From assembly GCA_046705265.1 (NCBI GenBank), contig JBJKQL010000078.1:1-46486 (forward strand): DNA of 46,486 nucleotides, written 5' to 3'. Positions within the stretch are counted from its first letter, which is position 1, and every line of letters begins with the position of its first letter. Position numbers and translations under genes: made by a program. The notes below the pieces were generated by a model that was not told the DNA's origin, searched no databases, and saw nothing but the letters and a program-made list of their open reading frames with translations. Positions 1 to 9,419 of the stretch are shown here, piece by piece. Source of the stretch: JAJYTL01 sp046705265. Its GTDB lineage: Bacteria > Pseudomonadota > Alphaproteobacteria > Ferrovibrionales > Ferrovibrionaceae.

Positions 1-424
1 GCCTCTTGTAGGCGTTTAGGCCGCTTGTCGGCCCCACTTGGGACTGGTTATACCAGAAGCCCGTCATGAACCGCCGATTGCAGCCACCTGTCCACATGTC
101 TCGTCGGTCCGAGGCGGAGCCTCGCTACTATAATCTTCAAGAAATCGCTCTCGTTGCCATGCCTGCGCGGTACTAAGGACTCGTTGAAGCGTATATGCTC
201 GCGCGCCGAGGATTACATGAATTGGCGGGCGAAAGCGGCTCGCGACTGTTGTTCCGCCCTGCGTCACGCCGGGGTCGACGGCGATCGGGACCGGAACCGC
301 AAATCGCGGCGGCGAGATCTTTGCACGGAAAACCGATGGTGGCGTCGGTAAAGCGCGTGAACACCCGCTATCCGTCATGATCCTGCCAACGGCCGAGGTT
401 ACTCTCGGAAAGCGGGTGAACGGC
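1..424. other. no recognisable gene
   Basis: I see no convincing gene here. Short open frames exist on both strands, but their translations are arginine- and serine-rich with no family I recognise, as expected of shadow frames in GC-rich DNA. The downstream end of the cyclase gene borders it at 425. A very short plus-strand frame is open from base 1 to a stop at about 69 and could in principle be the tail of a gene cut by the window edge; nothing supports that. Confidence 0.5.
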
Positions 425-1243
425 TCATAGGCTCCATTCAAACCGGTACACGGGAATGCTTTGGGGAAATCCCTTGAGACGTTGCTCGCCGAGCGCAATG
501 AAACGTGCCGTCTCCTCGTCGCACAGCTCGCGCACGAGCCCGGAGACGACGATGCAGCCCGCCTCCGCTTGGCTGCATAGTCGAAATGCAAGCTGGACCG
601 TGGCGCCGAATAAATCTTGGAACTCCTCTACGGGTTCACCAGCGTGAATTCCGATACGAACGGTTAAGCTTTCGGAAGCATTCGCATTGTAGTCGGCGAA
701 GCGCCGCTGTATATCCGCGCCGCCACGCACCGCATTCGCCACATTATCGAACGACGCCATAATCCCGTCGCCGGTATGCTTGACTTCACGCCCGCCGTGC
801 GCGTCGAGGGCGCGACGGACGATTGCATCGTGCACCCGCACCAGTTCGAGTGCCGCGGCGTCACCGAGGCGCGCTGTCATCTCCGTCGAACCGACGATGT
901 CAGTAAACATGACGGCACGTAACCCGGGATCGATTGCTGGCTTGGCGGCGCCGGAAGCGGCGCGCGGGTCGCCGATGCGCCCGAGGAATGCCATTACTGC
1001 GCCAAGGTCGACGGGAATGATGGCGTTGGCGATCTGACCGTGCGCCTCGCGGTGGACATGCTCCGCAGTCGCAGCGTCCGGCGCATCCACCAAGCAGAAG
1101 CCCGTGCCGCGTTCGTAATCCCACCAGTAGGTCATGTATTTGACCCCATATTTGTCTTGGATCTCCAGGTCCTTCTGATGGGCACCGAAGATATCCTCTT
1201 CGCTTGCACGGTGAATGTGGTGACGGTCCATGAATATCGGCAT
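425..1243 (-). CDS. DUF4242 domain - class III adenylate/guanylate cyclase fusion protein
   Basis: This 272-residue protein joins two domains. Residues 1-90 resemble the DUF4242/SCO4226-like family (small ferredoxin-fold, possibly nickel-binding; note the His-rich MDRHHIH start). Residues 105-265 are a class III nucleotide cyclase catalytic domain. Visible cyclase features are the first metal aspartate in FTD (D115), the substrate-specifying lysine K155 in KHTGD, and the second metal aspartate D159. The transition-state position, usually Asn in the VNxAxR motif, reads Gln217 with Arg221 kept. There is no signal peptide or membrane segment, so it is probably cytosolic. It likely makes cAMP from ATP, with the N-terminal domain as sensor; that role is inference. 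It lies 29 bases from the flavin oxidase gene on the same strand. Confidence 0.85.
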   Translation of the reverse strand: MPIFMDRHHIHRASEEDIFGAHQKDLEIQDKYGVKYMTYWWDYERGTGFCLVDAPDAATAEHVHREAHGQIANAIIPVDLGAVMAFLGRIGDPRAASGAAKPAIDPGLRAVMFTDIVGSTEMTARLGDAAALELVRVHDAIVRRALDAHGGREVKHTGDGIMASFDNVANAVRGGADIQRRFADYNANASESLTVRIGIHAGEPVEEFQDLFGATVQLAFRLCSQAEAGCIVVSGLVRELCDEETARFIALGEQRLKGFPQSIPVYRFEWSL

Positions 1244-1272
1244 CAGGCTCTCACCTTCCGGCTTGCATCGCC

Positions 1273-2712
1273 TCAGGGTGGGGGTTCAATGTTCTGATTC
1301 ACCCGGAACAGATTGGAGGGGTCGTATTGTTTCTTCAGCGTCGCCAAGCGGCTGTAATTATCGCCATAAGCGGCCCGGACGCGCGCTTTACCTTCGTCGG
1401 CCATCATAAAGTTCGAGTAGGCGCCGGCGAGATTGTAGCGATGCACTGCCTCCCAATAGGCCTTTGTCCACTGAGTGATCGGGTCTGCGTTCCGCGGCTT
1501 CGGGTCGATGCCAGCAATCACCATCGACCACGCCGCATCACGAACCGACCATGCGGTGTCTTCCCTGGCGACTCGATGAACCGCGCCGTCGATTGGATAT
1601 AGATGCATCAGCGATAGTTGGCTAGGCGTCTTGGCCGCCTGTTCAATATGGACATCGATCGCGTCGTCCGGCAGCGCCTTGACGAAATCACCGCGCCAAT
1701 ACCATTGCAGGCCGGCGGGATAGAGTCTGTCGAACATGCTTTGCACGGCCGGAAATGGAGTCATGCCGGTCCAGTCAAGCGCCGGCGGCGGCAAGACTTC
1801 GAGGAGCGGGGCCAGCGCCTTTCTCCCTTCCTTCTCCGATCCATCGTAGCAAACCATGAGAAGACAGATCCTGTGTGCCCAGAACACTTCCGGGAACGGC
1901 GGCATCGAGGGTACCGTTTTCAAACCGATAAAGGCGCAAAGCTCCTCGGGAGCGTTCGGCAGAAAGTCCCGATAGCCGCGCATGATCGCGCGGGCATGAT
2001 CCTGCGGCCAGGCGATTGGGCCGGCGAACACATTATCGACTGGATGGCCCTGGAACAGGAAGCTGGTGACGACGCCGAAGTTGCCGCCACCGCCGCGCAG
2101 AGCCCAGAAGAGCCCGGGATTTTGATTCCGGCTCGCCGTCATAAAGCTTCCATCGGCGAGCACGACGTCGGCTTCGCGCAGATTGTCGATGGTCAGACCA
2201 TATTTCCGGGTCAGATACCCCGTACCGCCGCCGAGCGTCAGGCCGGCGATGCCGGTCGTCGAAACGATCCCGAAGGGAACCGCGATGCTGAACGGGTGCG
2301 TAGCGTGATCCACATCTCCCGAGGTGCAACCCGCCTCAACGCGCACGGTACGGGTGGCAGGGTCTACGCGAATGCCCTTCATCATGGACATATCAATGAC
2401 AAGCCCGTCGTCGACGCTGCCAAATCCCGGCCCATTATGGCCGCCGCCGCGAATGGCGATCGTTAGCCCATTATCGCGGCCAAAATTCACTGCTGCAATC
2501 ACATCGGCGACATCGGCGCAACGCACGATCAACAAGGGCCGCTTGTCGATCATGCCATTGTATAACCTCCGTGCCTCCCCGTAGTCCGGATGGTTGCGCC
2601 CGATGATCGGACCGCGTATGCTTTCGGAAAATTTGGCGATCGCTTCGCCGTTCATCATTGCACATTGCGGCAATGCGATCTCGCGTGGCCATACGTATTT
2701 GACCGCGACCAT
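1273..2712 (-). CDS. FAD-binding oxidoreductase, berberine bridge enzyme (BBE) type
   Basis: This is a flavin-dependent oxidase of the PCMH/VAO superfamily. The FAD_binding_4 domain spans about residues 50-220 and carries GGGHN at 89-93, whose His92 is the usual site of covalent FAD attachment. A Gly-rich stretch (TLGGGTGYL, GGGGNFGVVT) follows. The C-terminal 45 residues have the BBE signature (a Tyr-x-Asn start, then YDPxNLFRxNQNI). Family members oxidise sugars, alkaloids or other alcohols and reduce O2 to H2O2; this substrate is unknown. The annotated ATG gives 479 residues; an internal pair of Met codons at residues 19-20 is an equally plausible start. No signal peptide is obvious. Its nearest neighbour is the DUF4242-cyclase gene downstream, perhaps in one transcript. 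Confidence 0.85.
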   Translation of the reverse strand: MVAVKYVWPREIALPQCAMMNGEAIAKFSESIRGPIIGRNHPDYGEARRLYNGMIDKRPLLIVRCADVADVIAAVNFGRDNGLTIAIRGGGHNGPGFGSVDDGLVIDMSMMKGIRVDPATRTVRVEAGCTSGDVDHATHPFSIAVPFGIVSTTGIAGLTLGGGTGYLTRKYGLTIDNLREADVVLADGSFMTASRNQNPGLFWALRGGGGNFGVVTSFLFQGHPVDNVFAGPIAWPQDHARAIMRGYRDFLPNAPEELCAFIGLKTVPSMPPFPEVFWAHRICLLMVCYDGSEKEGRKALAPLLEVLPPPALDWTGMTPFPAVQSMFDRLYPAGLQWYWRGDFVKALPDDAIDVHIEQAAKTPSQLSLMHLYPIDGAVHRVAREDTAWSVRDAAWSMVIAGIDPKPRNADPITQWTKAYWEAVHRYNLAGAYSNFMMADEGKARVRAAYGDNYSRLATLKKQYDPSNLFRVNQNIEPPP

Positions 2713-3048
2713 ACTCTATCGATGCGAGTTGATCCTTCGGCCGTTCCCGTCTTTGTTGCGGCAAAAGAATGTGCCGGCGAGCTTTCTTATCACAGCCGCC
2801 ACGCCGCGCTTCGTCGACATTCGCTCTCTTGTCGACACTGGCGCGATCCCGATGGCCATGATGCGCTCCCCTGCAGGTCAAGAGCGCTTGGTGCCGCTCG
2901 TGATTCAACCAAGCCCAATGGCGTCGAGATCGAGACCCACTATCGAAGATCAAGAGGCCACGTCGATCTCACTACGAGCCAATCGGTCCCCCACGCAGAA
3001 TAGCTGGACACGGCTTGCTTATGAAGCCTGCCTTATCCATTCCAGCGA
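2713..3048. other. intergenic, no gene recognised
   Basis: This 336-base stretch separates the flavin oxidase from the tRNA gene. Open frames cross it on both strands, but none shows a recognisable domain. One plus-strand frame merely reads through the antisense of the tRNA. It must contain the promoter of the minus-strand flavin oxidase, but I could not pick a convincing -35/-10 pair. Confidence 0.5.
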
Positions 3049-3124
3049 TGGTGGGCCCGGCAGGACTCGAACCTGCGACAACGCCGTTATGAGCGGCGCG
3101 TTCTGACCGCTGAACTACGGGCCC
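3049..3124 (-). tRNA. tRNA with CAU anticodon, probably tRNA-Ile2 (lysidine-modified)
   Basis: On the minus strand a complete cloverleaf can be drawn: acceptor GGGCCCG paired with CGGGCCC, a D-arm GTTC/GAAC, a 5-bp anticodon stem CGCCG/CGGCG around loop CTCATAA (anticodon CAT), and a T-arm with TTCGAGT. The discriminator base is A and CCA is encoded at 3049-3051. CAU can be initiator Met, elongator Met or Ile2. The 1-72 G-C pair excludes the bacterial initiator, and the GGGCCC acceptor and position next to rpoD fit alphaproteobacterial Ile2 best. The Met/Ile2 choice is an inference from identity elements. Confidence 0.93.
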
Positions 3125-3225
3125 ACGGACTGGCCGACACTGCCGGGGCGGTATAGCAAGTATCCGCCCGCGGCAAAAGCCAAACCGCGCCCCCTCCCGC
3201 TCCCGTTTTCAGAAGTGCCGCCGGA

Positions 3226-5214
<1,989 letters not shown>

Positions 5215-5256
5215 CTAGTGTCTACTCCTTACGATGCCGCACGCGGCATAAACCCG

Positions 5257-7128
5257 TTATCCGACGACGCTTCCCCGGCGCTTATCGGTGCCCAATTCGT
5301 CCAAAAATGCTTCGTCCCCCCTCCGCGCCGCAAGGTGCTCCTTCAGCGCTTGAACACGACGAAAATTCTCTTCCGTCGTCTGCTCAGCCAATCTGGCCTC
5401 TGCTAACCGCAGTTCGGCCTGGAGAGCCGCCTTCCCCTGGTGGCGTGCCAGCACGTGCTGCCACCCCGCCAGAGCCTCGTCCGGTGCCGCCTCCAGTCGG
5501 GCAAAGCTATAAAACTTACGATCTCTCGGTCCAACCCAATCAAGCGACTTACGCAAAGCAGAAATCAGGTCACCGAAACCATGTGCACTCAAGTGGTGCG
5601 TGAGACCAGCCCCGTCAAGACCCGGATTACGAAAGGTTTCTTCTAAAATTGCTTGGCGTAGCTTGTCAAGCTCCGGACGGGAAAACTCGATGGCGGCGAA
5701 ATCCTCTTCCATCCGGTCGAGAAGTTCGGGGTGATGCAAGACGGTAAGCACGAGGACCTCCTCCCGCCTCGCCGTCTTTCGCGGAGGCGTAAGCGGTATG
5801 GGGCTGACGCGGTCGGCGGAGCCAGGGCCCGTTCGAACCACGCCGCCCTTTCGTGAAGTTCCCCCACCCTTCTGACCATAGGCTTCCCACAACCTATTCT
5901 TGAATAAATGCTTATAATTTTCTCGTACTCCGCGATCGGAAATGCGTCCGACCAGCTTGTCAAAGCCGGCCTGAACAGCGGCTCGCCGTTCCGGAATCGT
6001 TCCGGCCTCTTCCGGCCGTGCTTGCCGCCACAACCTCTCGGCCAGGGGTTCAGCGCTCGCCAGCACCGCTCCTAGCGCCGCAACCCCTTGGCGGCGAATC
6101 ATGCTGTCCGGGTCCTCGCCCGCGGGTAAGAAGGCAAAACGGAACGAATGTCCCGGCTTCAACAACGGCAGGCAGCGCTCAGCCGCCGCGGCCGCCGCGC
6201 GCAAGCCCGCAGGATCGCCATCGAAACAAAGAATAGGTTCGGCCGCAAAGCGCCAGAGCAGTTGCATCTGCGTCTCGCCGAGAGCCGTCCCAAGAGGCGC
6301 CACCGCATGGCCGAGGCCCGCTTCGACCATCGCGATGACATCCATATAGCCCTCTACCACCACCAGCGTTCCGGCAGTACGCGCCGCCTCACGCGCAGAG
6401 CTGAGGTTGTAGAGCACACGGCCTTTGTGAAAAACCGGCGTTTCGGGCGAATTCAGGTATTTCGGCTTGATGTCGCCGAGCGCCCGGGCGCCGAAGCCGA
6501 TAACACGGCCCAGGCGGTCACCGATAGGGAACATCACCCGATCGCGGAAATAATCGAAGGTTGCGCCGCTTTCCGGCTGCGCGAGCAGCCCGGCCTCGCG
6601 TAGCAACGGTTCGGGAAACCGGCCGAGCGCCGTTTTCAACGCCGTGCGGGCACGCGGCGCAAAGCCGAGCCGAAAGCGGATGATGGCCGCCTCGCTCAAG
6701 CCCCGCTGGCCAAGGTATCGCCGCGCCGGTTCGCCATCGGGGCCGGCAAGCCGTGCCTCATACCACCGTGCAGCCGCCTCCAGCACCTCCTGAAGCGAGG
6801 CCTGTTTTACCGCCGCGCGGCGCATCGCCGGCGTAACATCGGGAAGAGCGAGGCCCGCCCCGGCCGCGAGGCGCTCGACCGCCTCAGGGAAGGAAAGACC
6901 ATCGATCCGCCGGACGAATTCCACCACGTCGCCATGGGCGCCGCAGCCAAAGCAATGATAAAAGCCTTTATCCTCAGTTACCGTGAACGACGGCGTCTTT
7001 TCATTATGGAATGGACAAAGGCCATGCAACTCGCGACCACTTCGCATGAGCCGCACGCGCCGCCCGACGACTTCCGCTAGGGAAACGCGGTCACGCAATT
7101 CACCGAGAAACTCGGGCGTAAAAATCAT
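5257..7128 (-). CDS. dnaG: DNA primase DnaG
   Basis: This enzyme synthesises the RNA primers for chromosome replication and is recruited by the replicative helicase. The N-terminal CHC2 zinc ribbon has ligands C38, H41, C59 and C62. The primase core follows, with the TOPRIM metal residues E259 (VVVEGYMD) and D303/D305 (CFDGDPAG). The C-terminal ~200 residues, which in the family contact DnaB, are less conserved. At 623 residues it has the usual length. The ATG has a GGAG about six bases upstream. It precedes rpoD and follows the GatB/YqeY-domain gene, so the three probably form the alphaproteobacterial version of the macromolecular synthesis operon. Confidence 0.98.
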   Translation of the reverse strand: MIFTPEFLGELRDRVSLAEVVGRRVRLMRSGRELHGLCPFHNEKTPSFTVTEDKGFYHCFGCGAHGDVVEFVRRIDGLSFPEAVERLAAGAGLALPDVTPAMRRAAVKQASLQEVLEAAARWYEARLAGPDGEPARRYLGQRGLSEAAIIRFRLGFAPRARTALKTALGRFPEPLLREAGLLAQPESGATFDYFRDRVMFPIGDRLGRVIGFGARALGDIKPKYLNSPETPVFHKGRVLYNLSSAREAARTAGTLVVVEGYMDVIAMVEAGLGHAVAPLGTALGETQMQLLWRFAAEPILCFDGDPAGLRAAAAAAERCLPLLKPGHSFRFAFLPAGEDPDSMIRRQGVAALGAVLASAEPLAERLWRQARPEEAGTIPERRAAVQAGFDKLVGRISDRGVRENYKHLFKNRLWEAYGQKGGGTSRKGGVVRTGPGSADRVSPIPLTPPRKTARREEVLVLTVLHHPELLDRMEEDFAAIEFSRPELDKLRQAILEETFRNPGLDGAGLTHHLSAHGFGDLISALRKSLDWVGPRDRKFYSFARLEAAPDEALAGWQHVLARHQGKAALQAELRLAEARLAEQTTEENFRRVQALKEHLAARRGDEAFLDELGTDKRRGSVVG

Positions 7129-7244
7129 CCACGCTCCCCGACCGCAAGACTTGCTCTACTCATTCTCTTCACCCCCTCGCGGCAGCGCAAGCTAAGAGCG
7201 GCGGCGTTCGTCCGGAGCCATAATGGTTCGCCCCTAAACCCACC

Positions 7245-7266
7245 CGCCATACTGGCATTTATGGCG
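7245..7266. repeat. inverted repeat upstream of dnaG
   Basis: CGCCATA and TATGGCG form perfect 7-base arms separated by 8 bases. The repeat lies in the 188-base gap between the GatB/YqeY-domain gene and dnaG, both on the minus strand, and 117 bases upstream of the dnaG start. It could be an operator or an RNA hairpin in the intercistronic leader. No T-run follows on the minus strand, so it is not an intrinsic terminator. Confidence 0.4.
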
Positions 7267-7316
7267 TCCGCTACAGGCCTATTAATTTTGATGTTCGGTG
7301 GCGGTCAGACCTCACC

Positions 7317-7778
7317 TTACCCCAACAGCCGCTTCACGATTCCGGAAGCCAGGCCGAAATCCATCTTTCCAGCATAACGCTGTTTAAGGGCCGCCATGAC
7401 CTTGCCCATATCCTTTATGCCGGCAGCGCCGATTTCGCCGATCACCGTCCGAATTTGTTTCTCCGCTTCGGCGGCGTCCAGCTGGCGGGGCAGAAATTCC
7501 TCAATGACCGCAATCTCCGCTTCTTCCTTGGCGACGAGATCTTCACGCTTGCCCTGGCGATAAAGCTCAATCGACTCGCGCCGCTGGCGCACCATCGACT
7601 GCAGCATCTGCCAGATGCCCTCGTCGCCGACTGTCGCCGCCGCATGCCCCTCTTTGCCGCGGGCTGCGATATCCCGCTCCTTCAGGGCAGCGAGAATGAG
7701 CCGTAAGCTTGAGACTCGGGCGGAATCGCGGCTCTTCATCGCCGTCTTCAATGCTTCGTTCAGCTCGGCGCGCAACAT
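7317..7778 (-). CDS. GatB/YqeY domain-containing protein
   Basis: This 153-residue protein belongs to the YqeY family, which shares the helical tail domain of the GatB amidotransferase subunit and is thought to touch tRNA; its precise role is not established. Family features visible are a helical N-terminus (LRAELNEALKTAMKSRD, then SSLRLILAALKERDI), the IEEFLPRQL motif near residue 110, and the C-terminal MGKVMAALKQRYAGKMDFG segment. The length matches the family (about 150). It is the first gene of the minus-strand set leading to dnaG and rpoD, and a promoter can be placed just upstream. A protein of this family often precedes dnaG in alphaproteobacteria. Confidence 0.92.
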   Translation of the reverse strand: MLRAELNEALKTAMKSRDSARVSSLRLILAALKERDIAARGKEGHAAATVGDEGIWQMLQSMVRQRRESIELYRQGKREDLVAKEEAEIAVIEEFLPRQLDAAEAEKQIRTVIGEIGAAGIKDMGKVMAALKQRYAGKMDFGLASGIVKRLLG

Positions 7779-7817
7779 TCGGCGCTCACTCCCACTTAAT
7801 AGGCCCGGAAACTGAAC

Positions 7818-7846
7818 AATCTACCCCAAAGAGACTCGGCTGGCAA
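7818..7846 (-). promoter_or_regulatory. predicted sigma-70 promoter for the yqeY-dnaG-rpoD set
   Basis: Reading the minus strand, TTGCCA (7846-7841) and TAGATT (7823-7818) are separated by exactly 17 bases. Transcription would start about 30 bases upstream of the GatB/YqeY-domain gene. The match to TTGACA/TATAAT is 5/6 and 4/6. It is called by eye from consensus and spacing. Confidence 0.45.
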
Positions 7847-7903
7847 TCTGGAAACTTCTTTTAACTCGTTGATCTAATAGATAAAATTTGATTCATCGAC
7901 GGC

Positions 7904-7932
7904 TTGACGCCAACCGCGGCATTGCCTATGGT
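7904..7932 (+). promoter_or_regulatory. predicted sigma-70 promoter for carAB
   Basis: TTGACG (7904-7909) and TATGGT (7927-7932) are separated by 17 bases, an excellent primary-sigma promoter. The first gene downstream is carA, whose chosen ATG is at 8199, so the transcript would carry a leader of roughly 260 nucleotides. It is divergent from the yqeY promoter about 60 bases away. Confidence 0.6.
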
Positions 7933-7939
7933 GCCGCCG

Positions 7940-8198
7940 GCGGCTTTGATTTGCCCGGCGTCATGCTGGCGCCAAGGACCGAGCGGAGGCGCCAGGCGCG
8001 CTTGAGGCCCGCCCTGTCGCCGAGGCCGGGGAAAGGTGCGCCTCACATTCGCACGTGCGATTATCATTAGAGAAGAACGGCGCCCCATTGGGTCGCCGGG
8101 CGACGGCGTCGAAGTCGACGGCGCCGAGGAAGATTGACGGGCATTTCGGGGGGCGTGTGACCGCGCCATCACCCGACTTGAGGAGGTTGCTTACTTTT
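7940..8198 (+). promoter_or_regulatory. long GC-rich carA leader, possible regulatory leader
   Basis: About 260 bases of GC-rich sequence lie between the predicted carA promoter and the carA ATG. It contains complementary blocks such as CGGCGCC near 8070 and GGCGCCG near 8120 that could fold. The carA frame stays open upstream to 8055 (a GTG), but that extension resembles no part of known CarA, and a strong AGGAGG at 8181-8186 marks 8199 as the real start. Control of carAB by pyrimidine or arginine supply through this leader is a guess. Confidence 0.3.
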
Positions 8199-9389
8199 AT
8201 GACCGAGGCCTCACGAAACATCTCCACGCCCCCCCTCGCGGGGACGAGCGCGGTGTTGGTGCTCGGTGACGGGACGCAATTCTGGGGCCGGGGTCTTGGC
8301 GCGACGGGAAGCGCCATCGGCGAGGTCTGTTTCAATACCTCAATGACCGGCTATCAGGAAATCCTGACCGATCCCTCCTATGCCGGCCAGATCATTACCT
8401 TCACCTTTCCCCATATCGGCAACGTCGGTGCCAATTTCGAAGATGTGGAGGCCCCGCAAGCCGCAGCGCGCGGCCTTGTCCTTGCCACCGACATCAGCGA
8501 GCCGAGCAACTGGCGGGCGACGCAACATCTCAACTCGTGGCTCAAGACGCGCGGCCTGATCGGCATTTGTGGCGTCGACACCCGGCGGCTGACAAGACGG
8601 ATCCGCGACCTCGGGGCGCCGAACGGCGTTGTGTGCCACGCCCCGGACGGAGGTTTCGACGTTGTCGCCCTGCAACACGAGGCAGAGGCTTGGCCCGGTC
8701 TCGAGGGGATGGACCTCGCCAAGGAAGTGACCTGCCGGCAGCCGTATGCCTCGGACGAGGGACCGTGGAAGCTCGGCTCCGGTTATGCTTCCGCGGAAAA
8801 CCCACGCTTTCACGTCGTGGCTGTCGATTACGGCATCAAACGAAATATTCTGCGTCAGCTGGTTGGCGCCGGCTGCCGGGTCACGGTGATGCCCGCAGAA
8901 AGCTCGGCCGAGGCAATCCTGCGCCATCGGCCGGACGGCATCTTCCTTTCCAACGGCCCGGGCGATCCTGCCGCGACCGGGGTCTACGCCGTCCCGGTGG
9001 TGCGGCGGCTTGTGGAAAGCGGGCTACCGGTTTTCGGTATCTGCCTTGGCCATCAGATTCTCGCCCTTGCGCTCGGCGCCCGTACCGAAAAGATGGCCCT
9101 CGGCCACCGCGGCGCCAATCACCCGGTCAAAGATATAGCCACCGGTAAAGTTGAGATCACGAGCCAGAATCATGGCTTCGTGGTACGACCAGAGACCCTG
9201 CCGGCAACGGCCGAAGTCACTCACGTCTCGCTCTTCGACGGCAGCAACGAAGGCATCCGCCTCCGCGATCGGCCGGTGTTTTCAGTACAGTACCATCCTG
9301 AGGCCTCGCCCGGCCCGCAGGACAGTCATTATCTTTTCGACCGCTTCGTCGCTCTGATGGATCAACACGCACAGGAAACAATCGGCTGA
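8199..9389 (+). CDS. carA: carbamoyl-phosphate synthase small subunit CarA
   Basis: CarA hydrolyses glutamine and channels ammonia to CarB, making carbamoyl phosphate for arginine and pyrimidines. Residues 15-150 are the CPSase small-chain N-domain (LGDGTQFWG, CFNTSMTGYQEILTDPSYAGQ). The C-terminal class I glutamine amidotransferase has nucleophile Cys282 in FGICLGHQ, plus His366 and Glu368 in QYHPEASPGP. At 396 residues it matches the family. The ATG at 8199 was chosen for the AGGAGG at 8181-8186 and because the N-domain begins right after. carB starts 30 bases downstream. Confidence 0.98.
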   Translation: MTEASRNISTPPLAGTSAVLVLGDGTQFWGRGLGATGSAIGEVCFNTSMTGYQEILTDPSYAGQIITFTFPHIGNVGANFEDVEAPQAAARGLVLATDISEPSNWRATQHLNSWLKTRGLIGICGVDTRRLTRRIRDLGAPNGVVCHAPDGGFDVVALQHEAEAWPGLEGMDLAKEVTCRQPYASDEGPWKLGSGYASAENPRFHVVAVDYGIKRNILRQLVGAGCRVTVMPAESSAEAILRHRPDGIFLSNGPGDPAATGVYAVPVVRRLVESGLPVFGICLGHQILALALGARTEKMALGHRGANHPVKDIATGKVEITSQNHGFVVRPETLPATAEVTHVSLFDGSNEGIRLRDRPVFSVQYHPEASPGPQDSHYLFDRFVALMDQHAQETIG

Positions 9390-9419
9390 CGGTCGCCCCC
9401 CGTCCGAGCCCAGGAACTC

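Noticed and set aside
1618..2466. Plus-strand frame of 282 codons opposite the flavin oxidase
   Set aside because: It is the shadow of the flavin oxidase gene, whose motifs are on the minus strand.
2594..3106. Plus-strand frame whose end translates as GGPGRTRTCDNAV
   Set aside because: That peptide is the familiar false translation of the antisense of a tRNA gene; the rest shows no family features.
8055..8198. A longer CarA with a 48-residue N-terminal extension
   Set aside because: The extension is unlike CarA and the AGGAGG at 8181-8186 marks the ATG at 8199.
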